A stretch of 64,000 bases of DNA, from positions 62,001 to 126,000 of the forward strand of contig JAAZZQ010000088.1 of the NCBI GenBank assembly GCA_014239155.1, written 5' to 3'. The DNA is from Lachnospiraceae bacterium (GTDB lineage: Bacteria > Bacillota > Clostridia > Lachnospirales > Lachnospiraceae). The translations under genes and the position numbers were made by a program. Numbering within the stretch: the first letter of the stretch is position 1; each line of letters begins with the position of its first letter. Of the stretch, positions 60,163-64,000 are shown in pieces. Under the pieces are notes generated by a model. It was not told where the DNA came from. It saw only the letters and a program-made list of their open reading frames with translations, and ran no database searches.

Positions 60163-61653
60163 TTATAGATATCGGTCAATCGCCTTGATAGTATCAAGCA
60201 ATCCAATCATCAATTTTCTTGCCTGTTCTGCTTTTTGGCTGGTATCCGCACCGAGATCTGCTGCTTGCTGCGTGCTTGCGGTCACTTCCTCACTGACCGC
60301 AGAAATATGATTAATACTGTCCACAATTTTATTGTTTGATTCCAAAATTTCCTCTATTCTTCCGTAAATCTCCTGAACATTAACATACAACCCTTCCATG
60401 CGGCTTCCAATCTCACTAAACTGTGTATTTGCATTTAAAATTAGGTCATGCTCTGTACTAGATGCCTTCATTACATTATCCACAGTACTTTTTGCAGTGT
60501 CAGCATTTGTCTTTAATTCCTCAACAATCTTGCGAATCCCCTCTGTCAAATCTCTCGTCTCATCCGCAAGGGAACGAATTTTTGTAGACACAACAGCAAA
60601 TCCTTTTCCAGCCTCGCCAGCCCGCGCACTTTCAATTGAGGCATTGAGCGCCAGAAGATTGGTTTGACTAGAAATCGAAAAAATGCGTTCGGTAATCTCC
60701 TCCACCGCCTTTGCATTAGAAATAAGACTAGACACAGATACAACTACTTGCTCATTTGCCTCGCGTGTCCTCTGCGCCTGCAATTGTAGTTGATTAACCG
60801 TTTGCTTTCCATCCTGAACCGCCCGCCCTGAATGCTCCGCCATCGCCAGCATTTCATCAGACATGTGCTTTGTCTCCAATATCATATTTTGGATATTTCC
60901 AGTCATTACCGTTTGTTTCTCAATACTTTCTGCATTGTTGCTATTGCCCTGTGCAATCCCATCCAACTCAGAGACTGTAGAATCAACATATTGACTTAGC
61001 TGCCGAATATGTTCTGCTGCCTCTGTTGAATTTTGTCTTACAGAAGCTGCGACTTCCAAAACCTCCTGCAAAAGCACAGTGCTTTTTTGTCGCTCCTCAT
61101 CAATGCTAGCAATCTTTCTAGCATTGTTGTCATTTGAAATCTGTGTAGTTCCACACAGCACAATCATATACACAACTGTAGAAGCGCCCTGCAACAAAAG
61201 TGAGGTGCTGTTGAATGGTGCTCCAGAATGCATATGTTTTAGCAACACCGCAATATAACCCACATCTAGCAGATTAATCATGCCAAATATCACAGCAATC
61301 CCAAGAATAAGTTTCATATCATAATATAATATGTAAATCACTGTCAGTGGAAAAACCATAACAAACACCAAATCATTTTGAGCCCCAATCACGGCAAGCC
61401 CGTATACCACCATATACCCAATCACAGACACGTACTTAAATATCGCACTGTCTTTCTTGTGAAAATAAACTGCATAACATGCAATCATCGATAGGATAAC
61501 AGACAAATCAACTGCCATCATAAATCCAAAACTGATATTTCCCTGCGCATAATCCCCAATATATCCAAAAAACAGAAACATATCAATAATCGTAATAATC
61601 ATAAGTACAAATTTGTTCACACGTTTTTCATTTTGTCCATTATTTCCCCTCAT
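60163..61653 (-). CDS. Methyl-accepting chemotaxis-type protein with polytopic sensor
   Basis: 496 residues. About six transmembrane helices (20-185) replace the usual periplasmic ligand domain and there is no HAMP. A long coiled coil carries the MCP hairpin near 325-375, with tip residues [20 protein letters not shown] (the conserved glutamine-rich signalling tip region) and G-K-G-F-A-V-V. ATG 61653 follows AGGAAGATG; the preceding GTG is less likely. It is the first gene of an operon with a histidine kinase and LytTR regulator, an uncommon setting for a chemoreceptor. Confidence 0.9.
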   Translation of the reverse strand: MRGNNGQNEKRVNKFVLMIITIIDMFLFFGYIGDYAQGNISFGFMMAVDLSVILSMIACYAVYFHKKDSAIFKYVSVIGYMVVYGLAVIGAQNDLVFVMVFPLTVIYILYYDMKLILGIAVIFGMINLLDVGYIAVLLKHMHSGAPFNSTSLLLQGASTVVYMIVLCGTTQISNDNNARKIASIDEERQKSTVLLQEVLEVAASVRQNSTEAAEHIRQLSQYVDSTVSELDGIAQGNSNNAESIEKQTVMTGNIQNMILETKHMSDEMLAMAEHSGRAVQDGKQTVNQLQLQAQRTREANEQVVVSVSSLISNAKAVEEITERIFSISSQTNLLALNASIESARAGEAGKGFAVVSTKIRSLADETRDLTEGIRKIVEELKTNADTAKSTVDNVMKASSTEHDLILNANTQFSEIGSRMEGLYVNVQEIYGRIEEILESNNKIVDSINHISAVSEEVTASTQQAADLGADTSQKAEQARKLMIGLLDTIKAIDRYL

Positions 61654-61689
61654 CACATCTTCCTGCTACTCAAAATATGGATAAATAGA

Positions 61690-61839
61690 TCCATATCAAG
61701 ATGTTAAGAATCCTCATGAATTTCTTTTGCTGTTTCACCGTGTATGCTCTCGTTAAAAATCAAACTACTCACATGTTTTTGTACACTCCACAGCCGTAAA
61801 TTCCCGACTAGCCGTCGGTACACACTTACAAACGCTTGT
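61690..61839 (-). ncRNA. Putative omegaRNA/right-end region of the IS607 element
   Basis: Downstream of tnpB on the minus strand lies a stretch with the hairpin CCGAC-GGCTA-GTCGG and a conserved-looking GGCTGTGGAGTGTAC segment, ending near GGATTCTTAACATC. In IS605/IS607 elements this position encodes the guide RNA used by TnpB and the recombination end. The exact boundary and function are inferred from position. Confidence 0.45.
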
Positions 61840-62478
61840 TTATGCCATTTTGTAAGTCATAGCATCTCTTAAATTAACACTTGCATTATAATCTCTATCC
61901 GCAGGATAACCACATTCACAAATGTATTCCCTGTCAGATAATTTCATATCTGTTTAAATACAACCACATTCGTGACATAGCTTACTGGACGGATAAAATC
62001 TATCCACAATCCTTAATTCAATTCCAAATTCACTACACTTTGATTGCAGTTTTGCCCTAAATTCATAAAGCTTTTGCCCAGCAACTGCTTTGGATAAATG
62101 CCTGTTCTTCATCATTCCTGATACATTCAAATCTTCAGTGGTTATATAAGATGGTTTGGCTTTCACTATCTTACTTACACATTTATTAATGTAATCTGTA
62201 CGAATATTATCTATCCGTTGATGAAGTTTCTGTACCTTTAGCACTTGTTTTTGGATATTCTGTCGAGTAGCTTCTCCTTTCTTTTTATTGCGCTTTTTTA
62301 AGTCTTCGTATTTCCTCGAAAGACAACGCTGTTCTCTTTTTAATTGTTTCTCTAACTTTTTTAATTTCTGTGTTTTGTTCATGTTTTTATAAATATCGCC
62401 ATTACTTAACACAGCAAATTCTTTTTGCTTAGGAGTTGGACTTATTTCCGTTTTGTAACTCTTTAGCAATTTCTTCAT
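61840..62478 (-). pseudogene. tnpB: TnpB, internally deleted and interrupted by a nonsense codon
   Basis: The first 17-19 residues (M-K-K-L-L-K-S-Y-K-T-E-I) are the normal TnpB start, but residue ~20 jumps to E-F-A-V-L-S-N-G, normally just after the RuvC-I Asp of G-I-D-L-G-L-K. About 200 residues including the REC/wedge part and the first catalytic Asp are missing. RuvC-II is present (T-E-D-L-N-V-S-G-M-M-K-N). After C-H-E-C-G-C-I a TAA (61954-61956) interrupts the zinc finger, beyond which the frame continues with L-S-D-R-E-Y-I-C-E-C-G and A-D-R-D-Y-N-A-S (RuvC-III) to 61840. It cannot be an active nuclease. Confidence 0.88.
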
Positions 62479-63079
62479 CCTTCTTTATCTGATTTTTGTA
62501 TTTCCTTAATCCATATAATCTAAAAGAAAATATATGTAAGATTGATATAATATCTTGTACAAGTTCTTCATTTGGAGATAGTGTTTCATTATTTACAATA
62601 ATAATATTTGTACTAAATTTCATACAAAATTTTTCAAACCAGTCATATCCAAAACGAATAAATCTGTCTTTACTAGAGATTATTATTGTTTTTATTTTAT
62701 TTTCCATCACTTCTTCAAGAAGTTTGTTCCATTTTTTACGGTTATAATTCAGTCCGCTACCAAAATCTTCAATACACTGATTTACAATAATGCCTTTTGC
62801 ATTGCAAAATGTTTTTAAAAATTCCACTTGATTCTGTAAGTCATCTTTTTGATTTCTTGTAGATACTCTTGCATATATAACCGTATCTCTTATATCATTC
62901 TCTGTTTGTATCCCTTTAAATTGTAGATACTGGTCATAAGTATAATACCTTCTGTCAGTAGGAGTGCGATTTGCTTTTAAAATCCCATCTCTGTCCCATC
63001 GTTGCAAAGTCTTTACCGAAACTCCAAGAAGTTCAGCAAAGTCTTTTGGTTTGTAATTTGTGATATTTGATGTGTTCAT
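62429..63079 (-). CDS. tnpA: IS607 serine recombinase TnpA
   Basis: 216 residues. An amino MerR-like helix-turn-helix (about 8-60; F-A-E-L-L-G-V-S-V-K-T-L-Q-R-W-D-R-D-G) precedes a serine-recombinase domain with catalytic Ser in Y-A-R-V-S-T (about 68-73), the L-x-x-Q-x-x-x-L helix and S-S-K-D-R-F-I-R-F-G. This amino-HTH layout is specific to IS607. It appears intact. ATG 63079 has AAGGAGG at 11 bases. It moves the element by site-specific strand exchange with little target specificity. Confidence 0.92.
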   Translation of the reverse strand: MNTSNITNYKPKDFAELLGVSVKTLQRWDRDGILKANRTPTDRRYYTYDQYLQFKGIQTENDIRDTVIYARVSTRNQKDDLQNQVEFLKTFCNAKGIIVNQCIEDFGSGLNYNRKKWNKLLEEVMENKIKTIIISSKDRFIRFGYDWFEKFCMKFSTNIIIVNNETLSPNEELVQDIISILHIFSFRLYGLRKYKNQIKKDEEIAKELQNGNKSNS

Positions 63080-63472
63080 GTAATTATATTCCTCCTTGTA
63101 AACACACTATACCACATTTGAGTATATTTATCTATATTGTTGTTATCTTAAGACATTCTTCTTTATATGTTACCACAGCATCAGATACAAAAAACTTTCA
63201 AAAATTTATATTATTGTTATTTAAAATTTTTTCCATATCTATTAAGGAAATTTCAAAGACAACCTATAAAAAGCAAACTGCCGGGAAATTCATTTTTGGA
63301 GGAAAATGAATACCCCAGCAACTTATAGAGTAGTTATTGAATGAAATTGTCGCGACAATTCAAAGATCATTATACCTATTACCTTGCTGAAAGAAAATAC
63401 TTCTGGTATATATTGCATTTTTTGCGGTATGGTTTGCATTTCAAAGCCATTAAACTATTGTGGAATGCATAA
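63080..63472. other. Intergenic region with a perfect 16-base palindrome
   Basis: AATTGTCGCGACAATT at 63345-63360 is a perfect palindrome in otherwise AT-rich DNA and could be an operator or a short cruciform. GGAGGAAAATGAATACC at 63297-63313 resembles a start region on the plus strand, but no frame of useful length follows. The left end of the IS607 element lies within about 63080-63110. Confidence 0.4.
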
Positions 63473-64000
63473 TTAGACACATTCCAAAGCAGATCGTAAA
63501 AACCGCGCCGACTGCTCAATACTTTCCATCTGATTAAGTTTTCCAAAATGTTCAATTGACAGATATCCGCTATATCCTGCTTGCTTAAGTTTTCTGACAA
63601 GCTGTGTAACTGGAATGTAACCACTTCCTGTCGGAACAGACTTCAGACCATTTCCCTCGCTTCCCCTGTCCTTACAATGCACATGTACAATATATCGTTT
63701 TAGCAACTCATATGCCTCCATCACATTCTCATAGCTAAACGCAAAATTTCCCATATCAAATGTACATTTTAAGTCAGGCACATTGCGCAAAAACCAGAGG
63801 AGTTCATTCATTCGTGAACACGGGGATCCAACTGCATCAAAATCCTCAAGTGTTATCTGTATCCCCAATGGCTTTGCATACTGTGTCAGTTCTGTCAGTG
63901 CTGTCCTCATTGCCTGTACGCGCAAATTCTGCTCCATAAGTCGTGCAACTGCAAAATAATCGTTACTCACGCTATGCAGCGCTCTTGCCTCTTCCTCATC
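63473..64000 (-). CDS. Sugar phosphate isomerase/epimerase family protein, amino end cut by window edge
   Basis: 176 residues are visible; the frame is open to base 64000, so the start lies outside. The AP-endonuclease-2/xylose-isomerase-like barrel is recognised by I-Q-I-T-L-E-D-F (metal Glu), D-L-K-C-T-F-D-M-G-N-F (metal Asp), V-H-V-H-C-K-D-R (metal His pair) and Y-S-G-Y-L-S-I-E-H-F (metal Glu). Such enzymes interconvert keto- and aldo-sugars or inosose derivatives with a divalent metal. A full family member has about 270-290 residues. Confidence 0.88.
   Translation of the reverse strand, partial: DEEEARALHSVSNDYFAVARLMEQNLRVQAMRTALTELTQYAKPLGIQITLEDFDAVGSPCSRMNELLWFLRNVPDLKCTFDMGNFAFSYENVMEAYELLKRYIVHVHCKDRGSEGNGLKSVPTGSGYIPVTQLVRKLKQAGYSGYLSIEHFGKLNQMESIEQSARFLRSALECV

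Larger units (their letters stand above)
61690..63110 (-). mobile_element. IS607-family insertion element
   Basis: It comprises a serine recombinase gene (tnpA), an overlapping damaged tnpB and a tnpB-distal structured end. The order and the 50-base overlap are standard for IS607. Ends are approximate, since this family has no terminal inverted repeats or target duplications. It lies about 40 bases upstream of the chemoreceptor operon. Confidence 0.75.

Noticed and set aside
61840-62478. Active TnpB or TnpB-derived repressor
   Set aside because: The missing REC/wedge part and stop codon in the zinc finger make both nuclease and guided-binding functions unlikely.

Overview
The window looks like chromosome of a spore-forming, plant-glycan-degrading Firmicute, most probably a member of the Lachnospiraceae. 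The evidence is low G+C, strong AGGAGG-type ribosome-binding sites, dipicolinate synthase genes (an endospore marker), a meso-diaminopimelate dehydrogenase, a TPP riboswitch before a ThiT thiamine transporter, Agr/LytTR-type signalling, an IS607 element, and two large carbohydrate loci. No rRNA, tRNA or CRISPR was seen. The species cannot be named from this window.

Region 1-15.1 kb (all minus strand) is one long glycan operon. In transcription order it holds a GH26 beta-mannanase lipoprotein, a YesL-like membrane protein, a giant solute-binding protein fused to binding modules, a MalF/MalG permease pair, an NHL-propeller/TPR protein with a C-terminal anchor, a YIP1-family membrane protein, a DUF5696 protein, a second MalF/MalG pair, and a lipoprotein running off the left edge. 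No ABC ATPase is encoded. The likely scheme is that mannanase outside the cell makes manno-oligosaccharides, which are captured and imported by one or two ABC importers energised by an ATPase encoded elsewhere.

Region 15.1-24.96 kb is accessory. It holds two broken genes (SMI1/KNR4 and a GNAT), a three-gene overlapping operon (flavin-reductase-like/ferredoxin fusion, zinc-type macrodomain, SirTM-type sirtuin) that looks like a reversible protein ADP-ribosylation module, a methyltransferase, a FliD-like repeat protein, an aminoglycoside 6-adenylyltransferase-like gene and a large helical protein of unknown function. Region 25-28.5 kb is a sporulation operon, dpaA-dpaB-asnB. Region 28.7-38.6 kb is a mosaic: a hydrolase-GNAT fusion, a GntR/ABC operon with an operator built into its promoter, an aspartate aminotransferase, small orphans, HAD and discoidin-like proteins, the TPP-riboswitch/thiT unit and a small helical protein.

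Region 38.6-52.5 kb has a decayed tnpB, a 1868-residue secreted protein (transglutaminase-like, thioredoxin-like and InlB-type repeats), ddh, a HAD phosphatase, metG, an aldo/keto reductase, a zinc-ribbon protein and a Sel1-repeat protein. Region 52.5-56.8 kb is a xylan-type unit of two intracellular GH43 enzymes with a divergent AraC regulator. Region 56.8-61.7 kb has a DUF4349 lipoprotein and an operon of chemoreceptor, GHKL histidine kinase and LytTR response regulator. An IS607-family element with intact recombinase and broken tnpB lies just upstream of it, and a truncated sugar isomerase/epimerase ends the window.

Three families of dispersed, hairpin-forming intergenic repeats recur through the window: four copies of an element built on GTAGGGAAG/CTTCCCTAC plus TCGCGCG, two copies of an 80-base element with 70 identical columns and a compensatory base-pair change, and a full plus partial copy of a GCATCAAGCC/GGCTTGATGC element. 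They are not explained by the genes and are among the most useful leads here.
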